A DNA stretch of 64,000 bases. It comes from Geitlerinema sp. PCC 7407 (lineage in GTDB: Bacteria; Cyanobacteriota; Cyanobacteriia; PCC-7407). Position numbers and translations under genes: made by a program. The notes under the pieces are model-generated. The model saw nothing but the letters and a program-made list of their open reading frames with translations. It was not told the origin of the DNA and made no database searches. The stretch is taken from positions 3,976,934 through 4,040,933 of the forward strand of contig NC_019703.1 of NCBI RefSeq assembly GCF_000317045.1, read 5' to 3'. Shown piece by piece: positions 42,001 to 50,405 of the stretch; the stretch's first letter is position 1; every line of letters starts with the position of its first letter.

Positions 42001-44463
42001 AGGCCCGTTCAGCTTTGATGTCGCATCGGTGGGATCTAGATAGCTACTAACACAGGCGATCGGCTTTTGGTCTGCACCTGCGCTCGTTGTGTAGTGGTAA
42101 ACGACCGTCGCCCGCATCCGAAAATCTGGCAGCAAAGTGATCTGCGTACCAGTGGCATCTTTACCCCCTTTCATGGGCATCGAGTCTGGCCAAACAATGG
42201 TGTAAGCTGCGGCATCATTACCAGCCAGTTCCGGGGGATCAGGATTCGTCAGACCAGAAACTAGCTGAGGACGCGAGAGGAATGACGCACTACTCAAGCG
42301 GCTAATGCCAGAGCCGCTGCGATAGTACAAGCCCGCGCCCGTAATGACTCGCAGTCCGCCGTAGCCTTCGACGTCTGGGAGCTTGGCCGCAGCTTGCTCC
42401 CAAAAGCCATTGCGACCGGTATCACCAAGATCAGGGATATTTTCAATTTGGCTTTGGCGATAGCGCTGTTCGTCGGTATCAGGGGAGCCATTAGCCAGGT
42501 CCCAGTAGAGGGGGGTTGTCTGGGCAGTCTGCTCCTTAAAGACGGGCTGACGCTCTTTTTCGGCAGCAAAGGAGCTGAAGGTGCCAGTCGTCGTCAGCTT
42601 GGTCCAGATATAGGGGAGACCATTGCCAACAATGATGCGATCGCCTGTACGTGTCTCTCTGCCGTCTTCTCGCACTTGCTCTGGATCTAGAGCAGGCAAG
42701 AACAGCAAAGGATTGGTTGCATCAGTCTTGAGGGTCAGGCCCGTATTTGCAGAGTCTGGCGACATCCACTCTACCGGTGGCCGGACATCTCCCGTCGCCG
42801 GAAAGACAGTCGCTGCCGTTTTTCCTTCTAGGCCATCCGCACCAAAAGCAACGTCTGCATAGGGAACTTTGCGCGTTCTCTGACGAAAATATCGTTCGTA
42901 CTCTTCACGTAAGATATCTTCTGGTTTTTTTGGCGATTGGCGCTCGCTGTTTACCGCCAAGCTCTTGTCAAACGCTTCTTCTACCTCTTGTGGGACACGA
43001 GCAGCATTACTAGTAACACTAGCAGTTGTCGGCGCAGGCTCAGGGTTAGTGGTCGCGTTGTATGACGGATGGTTTGTTCGGTGGATTGCCAGCGCGGTAT
43101 CCAGCATCAAGCCAATGCGAGCCTCATAGGCCTGACTGTTAAACGCGACTGTCTGGCCACCCGCTGCCGTTGTGGTTTTATTGTCTGTGTTAATGACTTT
43201 GACGCCAGCACCAGGGGTTCGGTGGGCTGATTCGGTATCGCCCGCAGGCGCAACCCCAGCCCCTCGATAGAGATGAAGCACCGTCCGCGCTTGACTCGAG
43301 GTTTGAGCATCTGCCGCTGATTGGGCGCTGCCATTCGCGACATTGCCCGCGACAATGATTTCGCTATTTTCTTTCTGATAAAAGCAAGAGTTCGGGCTGC
43401 TGACCTGATAGAACAGGACCCTTGCGCTGTCACTTCGACCTGCTGCCAGCAAATTGCTGTTTGTGACAACTCGACCATTGAGGCGGAAGTTTGAGCCTGG
43501 GTCTGCGACTTCTAGGTCGTCTTCGAACCAAACAGCGTTGTTGCTCAGGGGAACTCTGACGCGATCTTGCTGATACTCTAGAGCCGAAAACCCGCTGCCG
43601 ACTGCTGCCGTTCTCTGTTCAAATTGATTAGCTGCCCAGTTGGAGTTAGTACCTGAGACGTCTAGATCAGCTAGGTTCGTGATCGGGACCGTTGCTGAGT
43701 AAACAAAGAAGCTTTTTTTCAAAGTGGCGTTGGACTTGTACCAGTCCGAGCCACCAATCAAGCTTGCGCTTGTACCTGAGCCTTGCGAACACTCCGGCGG
43801 CAAGGAGCCATCTTCCATGGGAGGCGTCCGGGCGTCTAGAGGCTTGCGCTCGCGCGTGAAGTTGTTGCTGGCATCGCGGCTGGGGGTCCGGAAGTACAGC
43901 CCATACAGCGTAAAGCTGTCGTATTTCCCGTTGTTGTCGGTATCAACAGGAAACTTCCAGGCTGTGTTTAATTTCTCGTTATTGAGCAGTGGATTGGCTT
44001 CGTCGTCGATCGTGCCGTCTTCATCGTTGTCATAGGACAACGTCAAGCGCGCTTCGTCGTCAAAGGTGTAGCCATTTTGCATGGCGCTGTAGAGCGCCAG
44101 TTCTGAAGGCGTCGAGCGAGGCAGGGTCGGATCGCGGAAGAGGGCGTCAATTTTGGCGCGGGCCCGATCGAGGGCGGGAGCAGCGGCGTTGAGGACGGTT
44201 TCGTTGACGCGGAAGTTGCGGGCGTTGCGGGAGCGATCGAAGGAGCGCAGCACCAGGGCAGTGGTCAGCAGCACCACCACCAAAGTCACCATGACCACCG
44301 TCGGCAGCACGAAGCCCGCTTCAGAGCTGCGGGCCTGGTTTGTGAGCATTTGCGATCGCAGAAGCCAGTGAAGCTGCTGCCTGAGAGATTTCTCGGAGGC
44401 GGCGATTTTTTCGAGCTGGCTCACGAAAGCTTGGACGATGTTTTGGAACTGGCGGCTAGACAT
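39091..44463 (-). CDS. hpsA: Hormogonium polysaccharide biosynthesis protein HpsA
   Basis: 1790 residues from ATG 44463 (MSSRQFQNIV); a TTG at 44634 would add an unlikely 57 residues. Residues 51-73 are a PilX-like N-terminal helix (AGFVLPTVVMVTLVVVLLTT), preceded by basic residues and followed by RNARNFRVNETVLNAAAPALDRA, the HpsA hallmark. The rest is a giant extracytoplasmic region. Asp-rich EF-hand-like loops occur near 144-154 (DNDEDGTIDDE) and 173-182 (DTDNNGKYDS). Residues about 1400-1560 resemble the DUF3494 ice-binding beta-solenoid (HPGGGVKVY; SSIFVFKVD; NVYWVVSGQVSLG; GNIIS; LYGRAF). HpsA is required for hormogonium polysaccharide and motility in Nostoc. First gene of the operon. 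Confidence 0.9.
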   Translation of the reverse strand: MSSRQFQNIVQAFVSQLEKIAASEKSLRQQLHWLLRSQMLTNQARSSEAGFVLPTVVMVTLVVVLLTTALVLRSFDRSRNARNFRVNETVLNAAAPALDRARAKIDALFRDPTLPRSTPSELALYSAMQNGYTFDDEARLTLSYDNDEDGTIDDEANPLLNNEKLNTAWKFPVDTDNNGKYDSFTLYGLYFRTPSRDASNNFTRERKPLDARTPPMEDGSLPPECSQGSGTSASLIGGSDWYKSNATLKKSFFVYSATVPITNLADLDVSGTNSNWAANQFEQRTAAVGSGFSALEYQQDRVRVPLSNNAVWFEDDLEVADPGSNFRLNGRVVTNSNLLAAGRSDSARVLFYQVSSPNSCFYQKENSEIIVAGNVANGSAQSAADAQTSSQARTVLHLYRGAGVAPAGDTESAHRTPGAGVKVINTDNKTTTAAGGQTVAFNSQAYEARIGLMLDTALAIHRTNHPSYNATTNPEPAPTTASVTSNAARVPQEVEEAFDKSLAVNSERQSPKKPEDILREEYERYFRQRTRKVPYADVAFGADGLEGKTAATVFPATGDVRPPVEWMSPDSANTGLTLKTDATNPLLFLPALDPEQVREDGRETRTGDRIIVGNGLPYIWTKLTTTGTFSSFAAEKERQPVFKEQTAQTTPLYWDLANGSPDTDEQRYRQSQIENIPDLGDTGRNGFWEQAAAKLPDVEGYGGLRVITGAGLYYRSGSGISRLSSASFLSRPQLVSGLTNPDPPELAGNDAAAYTIVWPDSMPMKGGKDATGTQITLLPDFRMRATVVYHYTTSAGADQKPIACVSSYLDPTDATSKLNGPYGAGGAAAAFNANASGRSNNGVSFAAPYASSTDRLTYLQSKPDYKTELIAQAQMMFPDGRLANPALHEALAKLDTSLAVKSSATFTLADKAAIDAALCELQIADGTLTASNTVIPHGAIREQAFLDGRQVKALNTQTSGDKLRVAEKRSELRTTYDLPLEQRQPLEIRVTELDLELLRGKTIGSQVGTAGEADDAQEFLLPNSGIIYATREDALPDVSSLAGDNPSVSSISSQVALTSPTDFKLDPSRRPNGIRLINGSDLARKDTYRVAEKGLILASNLPVYVRGDFNLHKDPGGNTVREEFDPATDALAANWSNFYTRDDLDPNFACRAGQTNDCDDGDQWRPATIITDAITLLSANFLDGSRVQGDYDLRNNSGNSAAGRRVQSGLYANNFVTTYQWWSGNSSTDTVPTNDAKVSYFMNGVTPVQRRHDVQAYETEICRKIPVSECGPIDWIRYVDGTDPVDTAEPSLPGDERFARRVRFKRDLDSGVYYYDAQGYPEPYPTTKRRNSLWFVTRDANGNRTYDANTNNKLYVSFAAANQGLPSLGGLRGLAAANDRFQATFPTNETALDDPITTLGTNVPQAVKDQIEALYDAFAALPSTDTISSLTTGTRTLVHPGGGVKVYSTSSNLQIGGNGNNPPAVELTLEGDPSSIFVFKVDAQFALQANASIKLVGVPADNVYWVVSGQVSLGENSVMRGNIISKAALKIGTSQGGATLYGRAFTSAANSDSNFLNGNSSIYIPEGAQPIVEPVLQIFNPTGDPDATAANAFGGLLEDRWLIPAAETTFNAAFVSGDSPSHPNESNGGLLNFVRFLEAWPNAAKISGSFIQNRRSAYATGPFQSVSTPATISNSPSTLFFTQLTSNQPLYLSNLTASDGYTGFRYRGGGAFSTAPYYEPPTRTWGFDVALLTQSPDVFANQFTIEPNTQPNEFYREVGRDDPWVATLLCAENEAGGNAVNDSERPTSCP

Positions 44464-45084
44464 GGCTGCTCTAGGGTGTCTGCGAAGGGACGGTAGACTG
44501 TTTGGCGGGCCGAAATACACGATATGAATGTTGCTGACAGTCACCACCGGAGGCTCACAGACCGATCCGGACGGAGCATATGAGAGCGCGAAAACTGGAT
44601 CAAACTCCAGCTGGTCGGGGCGCTGTCGAAGCAATTGTCCATTGCGATCTCAAGGGGCGATCGCGCAGTTCAAAGGTCTTTATCTAAAATTCAAAAAATA
44701 CAGATTGAAAGTTTCCATTGTCTTAGCAAGAATCGTGTAGAAAGTAACACCTGGAAGATACGAATATTGCCTCGTCCTTAATTATTCGGATACGCCCGTA
44801 AAGGCGGCGTTCCAAACACCGTAGGATTGCCCGGATAGGCGATCGCAGCTTCCAATTAAAGCGCCAAACTTCCGCTGTTTATTGCTTTTTGCCCTTAGTT
44901 GATTCAGGCACCTCAGCATAAATCGCTACATACGGAGGTGCTGTTTCACCTAAGAAGCAAACTTTAATAAACTTTGTGTGAAGTTAGCCGCAATTATCTT
45001 ACCCACCTGTTCTAACAAAACGATCAGGGACCCGTCAAAATCCCCCTAGAGGGTGAAGTTAAGCAAAAATTTGGCAAATTTTCA
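44464..45084. other. 620-bp hpsA upstream region
   Basis: No gene. It must contain the hpsA promoter. At 44908-44951 three short segments can pair in two mutually exclusive ways: GCACCTC (44908-44914) with GAGGTGC (44935-44941), or AGGTG (44936-44940) with CACCT (44947-44951). This resembles an attenuator but is short; no known riboswitch consensus is recognised. Confidence 0.4.
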
Positions 45085-45119
45085 TAAAAAAATCCTGCCT
45101 TGGTAACCCAAGACAGGAT
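45085..45119 (-). terminator. rpmB terminator
   Basis: ATCCTG (45092-45097) and CTTGG (45099-45103) pair with CCAAG (45108-45112) and CAGGAT (45114-45119) with one mismatch and a 4-nt loop. On the minus strand a run of seven Ts follows. It separates rpmB from the hpsA region. Confidence 0.9.
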
Positions 45120-45150
45120 CGGGAGTCGGCCCGAGGGCGCGATCGCCCGT

Positions 45151-45387
45151 TTAGAATTTGTTGAGGTCGATGCCAGCTTCTTTGGCGAAGGCAGAGAGGC
45201 TTTTGTGCTCGAGGGTCTTGATGGCTTTGGTCGAAAGACGCAGACGCACCCAGCGGTTGCCTTCGGCCCACCAGAGACGCTTCCACTGCAGGTTCACTTC
45301 TTGCAGCTTCTTGGTTCGACGGTGAGAGTGAGAAATGGCGTAGGCGTTGTTTGCCTTTTTGCCGGTCAATTGGCACTTGCGGCTCAT
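45151..45387 (-). CDS. rpmB: 50S ribosomal protein L28
   Basis: 78 residues with the L28 signature ([38 protein letters not shown]). Complete and of normal length. It lies between hpsA and the hpsL-like gene, followed by its own strong terminator, so it is expressed independently of hpsA. Confidence 0.97.
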   Translation of the reverse strand: MSRKCQLTGKKANNAYAISHSHRRTKKLQEVNLQWKRLWWAEGNRWVRLRLSTKAIKTLEHKSLSAFAKEAGIDLNKF

Positions 45388-45484
45388 GGGAGATCTCTAG
45401 CCCCTACTTGCTCAATGTGGGTACAACCCTCCTATTGTATACAAGAACGCCCTGAGGACCAATTAATCGCCAAAGCCCAGAGCC

Positions 45485-48181
45485 CTAGGGGGCTGCGGGG
45501 GTGGGCTCGGCTTCCAGGGTGCGGCGGAGGCGGGGGCGCTGGAGGTTGAGGGTTTGCTGCTGGGCCTGGACGATGGCCCGGTCTAGGGCAGGCGCGACGG
45601 GGAGCGGGCGAAAGAGGCCCAGCTGGGTGACCAGGAGATTTTCGGGCAGGGAGCGGGGCAGGCGCGTGAGCAGCGGGCCGTTGGTGTTGCGGTAGGAGAA
45701 GACGCCGATCCAGTCGGGGTCGGCGGGCACCCAGCCGTGGAGCGATCGCAGCCAGTCCCGAAAATCGCGGCGATCGCTGAGGCTCTGGAGGAGGGGCCGG
45801 ATCTCGCGAGCGAGGGGCGGGTAGAGGTTGGCCTGTTGCAGCAGGTCCACGGCGCTGTTGGCGGGCTCGAGCCAGGCCTGGAGCAGGAGACTAGAGGCGC
45901 GATCGCCGCCCAGGGCTTGGGGCGACTTGAGCTGGGCGATCGCCGCGTCGGTTTGGCCTTGATCGATCTGGCGCAGCACGGTCAGCAGCGGATCTTGGGA
46001 GGAGTCAGCCGCAGATTTGAGCGCCGCTGGCAGCACTGGCGAGAGCCACCAGCGCAGGGCGGCTTGGTTGTGCTGGAGGGCGATCGCGCCGGGGGTTTGG
46101 GGCGACACCTGGGCGATCGCCTGGTCATAGAGCTTGATCGTCGCCTCCGCCACGCGGGGCAGCAGGGCACTCAGGGGCTCTCGCTGCCAGAGCTGATTGG
46201 TCAAGAAAGCAGGATTGATCAGGCCCTCCACCGCAAAGGCCTTGATGGCGTTCTCGGAATTGTTGAGGTACACGTAGGCCGTGCCCAGCATTCCGTAGAG
46301 GTAGGGCGATCGGGGAATCAGCTGGATCCCATGGCGCAGGTAGCGGGCCGCCGTCGCTGCGTCGGCCTCCAGCAGCAGCGCCCCCGCGTATTTGTTAAAG
46401 ACCGGATCGCTGGGCGCGATGCCCACCGCCTGCTCGAGGTGTAGCCGCGCCTCCGCCAGCTGGCGCGCCAGCGCTGGGTCTGCCTCGGCATTGGGCACAG
46501 CCGCCTGAGCCGGGTCATCGGTGTTGGCCAAGCGAGCAAGCTGCGTGCCCAGGTGAAACTCATAGGTTGGATCCCAGGGTGTCAAGCCCGTGGCCGCACT
46601 GCCGAGCTGCTCAAAGGTGGCCGTGTCCTCCTGCTGGAGAGCCAAGAAACTCAGTCGCCCCAGCCCCATGGCTCGGTCCACGGGCAGCCAGACGATCGCG
46701 GCTTCGACCAAGAGAATCAGGCCCAGAGCTCCCAGATAGCGACGCAGCAGGGGCACCCTCACCACCGGCGGCGGCTCCAGGGTGTGGGCCAGATTCACCA
46801 AAAGGGCGATCGCGGCGGTGAGGGTCAGGCTGATGCCAATGTTTTCGAGTTGAAAGTCGCTCAGGCTAAACAAACCGTAGATCAGCAGGCTCTTGGTGCA
46901 GGCCCAAAATATCAGGCGATCGCGTCCCTGAAAGCGTCCCGCCAAGCGCCACACCAGCCGCCCCAAAAGAACGCCCCCCAGGGCGATCGCCACGACCCCC
47001 ACCAGTCCCAGCTCCGCCAAGATCTGGATCGGCAAACTCTGGAACTGCTGCACCTGAATCAGGGTGGGGCCAGCCTCGATGGGGCGATAGAGATTAAACA
47101 GGCGAATGGTATTGCCCAGGCCCGCGCCAAACCACAGGTGATCGCGCCACAGGTCCCAGGCCGCATGGACCAGCAGGCCCCGCTGGAGCAGCTCCAGGCG
47201 CAGGGGGCTCTGGGATTGCAGCAGGGTCCAGATCTGGACGCGCGGGTGCAGCAGGACCGCCGCGATCGCCGCCAGCGAGGCCAGAATCCCGGCTAGCCAG
47301 GCCGAGCGGCTCAGGCCCAGGCTGCGATAGCGCTGGCCCAGGGCGATCGCTCCCCCGATCAGCAGCGCCAGCAGCACCAGACCCGCCGCCCAAGACCCCG
47401 TCGTACCGATCATGATCAAGATCAGCGCCGTGCCGCCCAGGCCCAGCCAGCGTCCCAGGCCCGTCTCTCCCAGGGCGATCGCCCCCACCCAGGGCAGCAC
47501 CAGCAGGCCATAGCCCGCCACAAACTCGGGATGCCCGAAGGGATAGGGGTTAGCAGCAACGGATAAATTCGCGAAATTCAGCCCCCACAGCGCCAAGCTG
47601 ACGATACTGGTCACGCCCCCCAGCGCTGCCACTCCCCGAAACAGCCACCAGCGCCGCTGGTCGCTCTCGGGCTCAGCCAAAGGCTCCAATGGCGGCGGCT
47701 CTGCTGCCTCGGGTCGCGGCTCCTCGACCGCCTCGACCGCCTCAGGGGCCTCCGGCGGAGGCGGCGGAGCGTCTGGCGTCAGGGGGCGATCGCCGCCCAG
47801 CCCATTCACCAGGGCGTAGAGCAGCACGCCGTAGCTGCCCGCCATCACCAGATACCAGGCCGGCGGCTCTGGCTGACTGGCAAACAGCGTCGAAAAAATC
47901 AGCGCCAGCAGCGTCAGCGCCACCCCCCAGTCGAGCTGGTGCCCCAGCAGGCGAAAGGGCTGCCTGAGCCGCCAAAGCCGCAGCGTCACGCCCAGGGCGA
48001 TCGCCCAAAAGCCCAGCTGCCACACCATCACCCAAGGCCAGCGCACCATCAGGCCGTAGCTGTTGGGCCAAAACGTAAAAGGCGCTAGCAGTAGTCCTCC
48101 TAGAATCCAGAAGAACCACTGCCAGCGCACTTGGGGCCAGCGCAGCCGAAACGAACGCAAAGTGGAAGTCAACGAGGGCAT
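45485..48181 (-). CDS. hpsL: O-antigen ligase-like membrane protein with TPR tail (HpsL type)
   Basis: About 898 residues from ATG 48181; a TTG four codons upstream is in frame. Ten to twelve membrane helices (1-510) include the Wzy_C/O-antigen ligase loop (LWFGAGLGNTIRLFNLYRP) and a Pro/Glu-rich insert near 130-165. The C-terminal 380 residues are helical repeats typical of TPRs (ARLHLEQAVGIAPSDPVFNKY; GTAYVYLNNSENAIKAF). Such proteins polymerise or ligate lipid-linked polysaccharide at the outer face of the plasma membrane. The sequence layout matches cyanobacterial HpsL annotated in hormogonium polysaccharide loci. The name is an assignment by architecture and location. Confidence 0.82.
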   Translation of the reverse strand: MPSLTSTLRSFRLRWPQVRWQWFFWILGGLLLAPFTFWPNSYGLMVRWPWVMVWQLGFWAIALGVTLRLWRLRQPFRLLGHQLDWGVALTLLALIFSTLFASQPEPPAWYLVMAGSYGVLLYALVNGLGGDRPLTPDAPPPPPEAPEAVEAVEEPRPEAAEPPPLEPLAEPESDQRRWWLFRGVAALGGVTSIVSLALWGLNFANLSVAANPYPFGHPEFVAGYGLLVLPWVGAIALGETGLGRWLGLGGTALILIMIGTTGSWAAGLVLLALLIGGAIALGQRYRSLGLSRSAWLAGILASLAAIAAVLLHPRVQIWTLLQSQSPLRLELLQRGLLVHAAWDLWRDHLWFGAGLGNTIRLFNLYRPIEAGPTLIQVQQFQSLPIQILAELGLVGVVAIALGGVLLGRLVWRLAGRFQGRDRLIFWACTKSLLIYGLFSLSDFQLENIGISLTLTAAIALLVNLAHTLEPPPVVRVPLLRRYLGALGLILLVEAAIVWLPVDRAMGLGRLSFLALQQEDTATFEQLGSAATGLTPWDPTYEFHLGTQLARLANTDDPAQAAVPNAEADPALARQLAEARLHLEQAVGIAPSDPVFNKYAGALLLEADAATAARYLRHGIQLIPRSPYLYGMLGTAYVYLNNSENAIKAFAVEGLINPAFLTNQLWQREPLSALLPRVAEATIKLYDQAIAQVSPQTPGAIALQHNQAALRWWLSPVLPAALKSAADSSQDPLLTVLRQIDQGQTDAAIAQLKSPQALGGDRASSLLLQAWLEPANSAVDLLQQANLYPPLAREIRPLLQSLSDRRDFRDWLRSLHGWVPADPDWIGVFSYRNTNGPLLTRLPRSLPENLLVTQLGLFRPLPVAPALDRAIVQAQQQTLNLQRPRLRRTLEAEPTPAAP

Positions 48182-48226
48182 GGGCGATCGCAAGACGCTA
48201 CGCCTACAGAGTACCCCCTCGCTCTC

Positions 48227-48268
48227 CGCAACCTACAGGGACTTTTTGGAGTGTCCCTGTAGGTTGCG
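48227..48268. terminator. Perfect 16-bp hairpin between htpG and hpsL
   Basis: Arms 48227-48242 (CGCAACCTACAGGGAC) and 48253-48268 are exact reverse complements with a 10-nt loop. It lies 6 bp past the htpG stop and 46 bp before the hpsL start. No T run on the minus strand. It is probably the htpG 3' end. Confidence 0.65.
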
Positions 48269-48273
48269 ATCGC

Positions 48274-50265
48274 CTAGCGAGCTGCCCGCTCCGTTAGCCG
48301 CGTCAGCACCTGATTCGATCGCTCCACAAAGGTCTTCATGCCATCGGCATCAAAGCCCTTCTGGGACATCAGCGCCAAATCGTAAACGTGCTGACAAATC
48401 ATCTCCGCCAGCTCCGCCGATGGCGACGCGCCTTCCCCTTGGATGACGCTGCCCTGCTGGAGCGCCTCCAGGTGCTGAATCAGCGGGTGAGCCGTATTCA
48501 CCACCAGGGTGTGCTCCTCGGGGAACTCCACCGTCTGCTGCTGCAACAGCGCGTTCATCTCGCGCAGGCGGCGCAGCGCCTCGGGCAGCAGGACCATGGC
48601 CGGGGGCGTCTTCTGGGGATCGTCCGACTTCAGGGCTTCGGTGCGGATGGTCACCTTCGGGCGATTGAGGGCGTGCTGGAAGATGTCCTGAATCCGCTGC
48701 GATCGCGTTTTTTGGGTCGCCGGATCGACGATTTCAGAAGCCTGGTCGCGGTCCAGCAGATTTTCGTCTAGGTCCGCGTCCACCCGCGCGAAATTGACTT
48801 CGGAGTACTCCCGCTCCAGGAACGTCACAAAGTGGCTGTCAATGAAGGAATCCAGGTAGAGCACCTCAAGGCCCTGCTGCTTGTGCAGGTCAACGTAGGT
48901 CGCCTGGCTCACCGGATCGCTGCAATAGTACACGCGATTCTCGTGACGGTCCTTGGTGCGGGCCAGATACTCTTGCAGCGTCGTGTAGGACTGGCCGTCC
49001 AGGGTGTTGTTGGGCGTGCCGTCTTCGGCCACCGACTGCCACAGGTCATCCCCTTCGGACTGCACCTCCACCGCCGGCGCTTCGGTCTGGGACGCCAGAT
49101 CCGCCGTGGTCCGGTAGATCAAGATGTCCTCAACTTGTTTTTTGAACTTGTCGTCGTTGAGGGAGCCGAATTTGACGAAGGTGCCGATGTCCTTCCAGCA
49201 GCGAATGTAGTCCGTCCGGTTGTCGCGATACAGCTCCTTGAGGCGATCGCCCACCTTCTTGGCAATGAAGTCTGCGATGCGGCGCACCGTGCGATCGCCC
49301 TGGAGATAGCTCCGGGAAACATTCAGCGGGATGTCCGGGCTGTCGATCACCCCCCGCATCGGCAGCAAGAACTTGGGAATCACCTCTTCGCAGTTGTCGC
49401 TCACGAAGACCTGATTGCAGAACAGCTTGATATTGCCCCGCGTCACGTCCACATCGGGCTGCAGCTTGGGGAAATACAAAATGCCGTTGAGCAAGAAGGG
49501 GTAGTCCGTCTTCAGGTGCACCCACAGCAGGGGATCTTCCTGGAAGGGGTAGAGATAGCGGTAAAACTCCAGATAGTCCTCAGTGGTCAGATCGCGGGGA
49601 GACTGCCGCCACAGGGCCTTTTGGCGATTGATTTGCTCGCCGTCGAGCTTGATCGGCACCGGCATGAAGTCGCAGTAGCGCTTCACTAGCTGGCGCACCC
49701 GGCCCGCTTCGAGGTACTCCACCTCTTCGTCCATCAGGGTCAGGGTGACCGTGGTGCCGCGCTCCGTGCGCTCCGACTCGCTCAGCTCAAAGCGCGGCGA
49801 CCCGTCGCAGGTCCAGTGGACGGCCTGAGCGCCTTCTTTGTAGGAGAGGGTATCGATCTCGACCTGGCGAGCCACCATGAAGGCGGAATAGAAGCCCAAG
49901 CCAAAGTGGCCAATGATTTGGTCGTCAGCGGTTTTGCGATACTTTTCGACAAATTCCTCAGCGCTGGAGAAGGCAACCTGGTTGATGTATTGCTTGACCT
50001 CGTCGGCGGTCATGCCGATGCCATTGTCCGAGATGGCGAGGGTCTTTTGGTCTTTGTCGAGGGTGATGGTGATTTCGGGGTTCTCGGCGTCGCCCGAGAA
50101 CTCACCTGCGTGGGCCACCATCCGCAACTTTTGAATGGCGTCCACTGCGTTGGACACCAGTTCCCGGAAGAAGATTTCGTGCTCTGAGTAGAGGGACTTC
50201 TTGATAATCGGAAAAATATTTTCCGTATGAATCGTGATGTTGCCCTGCTCCAGGATTGTTGCCAT
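48274..50265 (-). CDS. htpG: Hsp90-family chaperone HtpG
   Basis: 663 residues. The GHKL ATP-binding domain has ELVSNAVDAIQKLR, DNGIGMTADEV and GHFGLGFYSAFMVA, followed by the middle domain (RGVIDSPDIPLNVSRSYLQ) and the C-terminal dimerisation domain. It is a general chaperone; in cyanobacteria it aids thermotolerance and phycobilisome assembly. It lies within the polysaccharide locus, with no evident functional link. ATG 50265 is the family start. Confidence 0.97.
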   Translation of the reverse strand: MATILEQGNITIHTENIFPIIKKSLYSEHEIFFRELVSNAVDAIQKLRMVAHAGEFSGDAENPEITITLDKDQKTLAISDNGIGMTADEVKQYINQVAFSSAEEFVEKYRKTADDQIIGHFGLGFYSAFMVARQVEIDTLSYKEGAQAVHWTCDGSPRFELSESERTERGTTVTLTLMDEEVEYLEAGRVRQLVKRYCDFMPVPIKLDGEQINRQKALWRQSPRDLTTEDYLEFYRYLYPFQEDPLLWVHLKTDYPFLLNGILYFPKLQPDVDVTRGNIKLFCNQVFVSDNCEEVIPKFLLPMRGVIDSPDIPLNVSRSYLQGDRTVRRIADFIAKKVGDRLKELYRDNRTDYIRCWKDIGTFVKFGSLNDDKFKKQVEDILIYRTTADLASQTEAPAVEVQSEGDDLWQSVAEDGTPNNTLDGQSYTTLQEYLARTKDRHENRVYYCSDPVSQATYVDLHKQQGLEVLYLDSFIDSHFVTFLEREYSEVNFARVDADLDENLLDRDQASEIVDPATQKTRSQRIQDIFQHALNRPKVTIRTEALKSDDPQKTPPAMVLLPEALRRLREMNALLQQQTVEFPEEHTLVVNTAHPLIQHLEALQQGSVIQGEGASPSAELAEMICQHVYDLALMSQKGFDADGMKTFVERSNQVLTRLTERAAR

Positions 50266-50405
50266 AGGTTTTATCCAGCGTTGAGTTGCCGCAGATCACT
50301 TCAGGATTCATCTTGCGCCATTGGCCCCGGTTTTGCGTCGGGGTTGCCCCACCCTCAGGCATTCGGATTTCCCTACCTTGGGCGTGGTTTCGGCGGTGCG
50401 CGGCG

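Noticed and set aside
44464-44634. TTG-started extension of HpsA
   Set aside because: It puts 57 non-conserved residues before the normal HpsA start; ATG 44463 gives the usual N-terminus.
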